DNA of 7,059 nt. It comes from Deltaproteobacteria bacterium (GTDB lineage: Bacteria; Myxococcota; XYA12-FULL-58-9; JAUUZB01). The stretch is from positions 1 through 7,059 of the forward strand of contig JAUUZB010000185.1 in assembly GCA_030590185.1 (NCBI GenBank), given 5' to 3'. Below the pieces are notes generated by a model. It saw only the letters and a program-made list of their open reading frames with translations. It had not been told where the DNA came from and did no database searches. The position numbers and the translations under genes were made by a program. Every line of letters begins with the position of its first letter. Position 1 is the stretch's first letter. Of this stretch, positions 6,277-7,059 are shown one piece after another.

Positions 6277-7059
6277 TCAACGCCGGCGACGCCCGCGCCC
6301 GCCAGGAGCCGGCGGCTTGGCGCCCAGGGGATCGTCGGGCCAGGCATGGCGAGGGTAGCGACGGCTGAGGCTCTTCTTGAGTCCGGGGTAATGCTCTCGC
6401 CAAAACCCGGCCAGGTCGGTGGTCACCTGCACGGCGCGGCGGTTGGGGGCCAACAGATGGAGAGTGAGGGGCACGCGCCCCTGGGCCACGCACGGCCCCT
6501 CCCGCAGGCCAAAGAAGTCCTGGAGCCAGGACTCGACCCAGGGCGACCGGTCGCTCTCGTAGTGGATCTGCAGCTTGCGGCCACCGGGCAGGACGGTGCG
6601 CAGCGGGGCCGAGGCGTCGAGGGAACCCCGTTGAGCGCCGAGTTGGGAGCGCAGGGCGATGGGGAGCGCGTCGCCGTGGAGATCGGTCAACGCCACGCGA
6701 TCGCCGCACAGGTCGCGCAGGGCCGACTCCACCGCCTCGGCATCGAGCGGCGCAAACCCGAGATCCGGCGCGGCCCCGCGTAGGAAGCCCACCCGGCGTT
6801 GCAATTGTTGAACTTCCTCGCTGGCCTCCTCGCCGATCAACTTGCGCAGATCGACGGCGACCGCCCGCGCCGCCAAGATCTCCGCGGCCTCGGGCGAGGG
6901 TTTGGCCCGCTCCCGCGTCTCGTCCAGGGTGAGCTCGCCGTAGCGCAGGGCTGCGACCTGCTCCACTCGGCCCGCCGCATCGTTCCAAACCAGGCTATCG
7001 GCGGCGAGGAGACCGTCCCCTTCGTCGCACAGGTCGAGGATCCAGTCCGGCTCGATGGC
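6277..7059 (-). CDS. hrpB: ATP-dependent helicase HrpB, C-terminal part (5' end outside window)
   Basis: The frame is open from the right edge (7059) to TGA at 6279-6277, giving 260 residues, about the last third of a protein normally around 800 long. HrpB is a DEAH-box RNA helicase of poorly defined role. The helicase core with Walker A and DEAH motifs would lie beyond the edge. The family assignment rests on C-terminal landmarks: the AIEPDWI...VWNDAAGRVE segment at the edge; LPGGRKLQIHYE; the QDFFGLRE...AQGRVPLTLHLLAPNRR segment; TTDLAGFWREHYPGLKK; and RYPRHAWPDDP. It then ends in the short basic tail typical of HrpB (GGRGRRRR). A GTG at 6966 is internal and not the start, because HrpB-like sequence continues upstream of it. 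No frameshift is seen. The kinase follows 41 bp downstream, so co-transcription is possible. Confidence 0.93.
   Translation of the reverse strand, partial: AIEPDWILDLCDEGDGLLAADSLVWNDAAGRVEQVAALRYGELTLDETRERAKPSPEAAEILAARAVAVDLRKLIGEEASEEVQQLQRRVGFLRGAAPDLGFAPLDAEAVESALRDLCGDRVALTDLHGDALPIALRSQLGAQRGSLDASAPLRTVLPGGRKLQIHYESDRSPWVESWLQDFFGLREGPCVAQGRVPLTLHLLAPNRRAVQVTTDLAGFWREHYPGLKKSLSRRYPRHAWPDDPLGAKPPAPGGRGRRRR

Noticed and set aside
5381..6358. A 325-codon plus-strand frame opposite the kinase
   Set aside because: The kinase motifs on the minus strand are unambiguous and this frame has no family features.

Overview
The window is GC-rich bacterial chromosome, apart from a noticeably more AT-rich stretch near the left end (roughly 40-290). 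Gene content suggests a deltaproteobacterial lineage of the Myxococcota/Bradymonadota type. The clues are a short EF-Ts, a soluble Hanks-type kinase with a 'DVSPSN' catalytic loop, a cysteine-rich exported protein of unknown function, and sparse Shine-Dalgarno (SD) use. This placement is inference, not proof.

Layout from left to right: (i) 1-85, minus strand, the first 28 codons of an exported or membrane-anchored protein running off the left edge, with a TATAAT promoter behind it. (ii) 315-477, an rpsB promoter and a strongly structured leader RNA. (iii) rpsB (478-1332) and tsf (1393-2043), the classical ribosomal protein S2 / elongation factor Ts operon. (iv) 2047-2487, minus strand, a small XRE-type DNA-binding protein converging on tsf with a 3-bp gap. 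(v) 2488-2641, a divergent promoter region. (vi) 2642-3577, an exported protein built from four copies of a six-cysteine module. (vii) 3629-5218, a sodium:solute symporter with a good SD, possibly co-transcribed with (vi). (viii) 5222-6235, minus strand, a Ser/Thr kinase with an altered HRD motif (HCD), converging on the symporter, again with a 3-bp gap. (ix) 6277-7059, minus strand, the C-terminal third of the helicase HrpB, open at the right edge and 41 bp upstream of the kinase.

rpsB and tsf clearly work together in translation, and the leader in front of rpsB is a good candidate for autoregulation by S2. The regulator, the cysteine-rich protein and the symporter are neighbours, but nothing in the sequence proves a shared pathway. 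The hrpB-kinase pair is co-oriented and closely spaced, so it may be co-transcribed.

I see no mobile element, CRISPR array, tRNA or rRNA. The most interesting items are the rpsB leader structure and the four-fold six-cysteine module. I do not see evidence for a complete new multi-gene system in this window.
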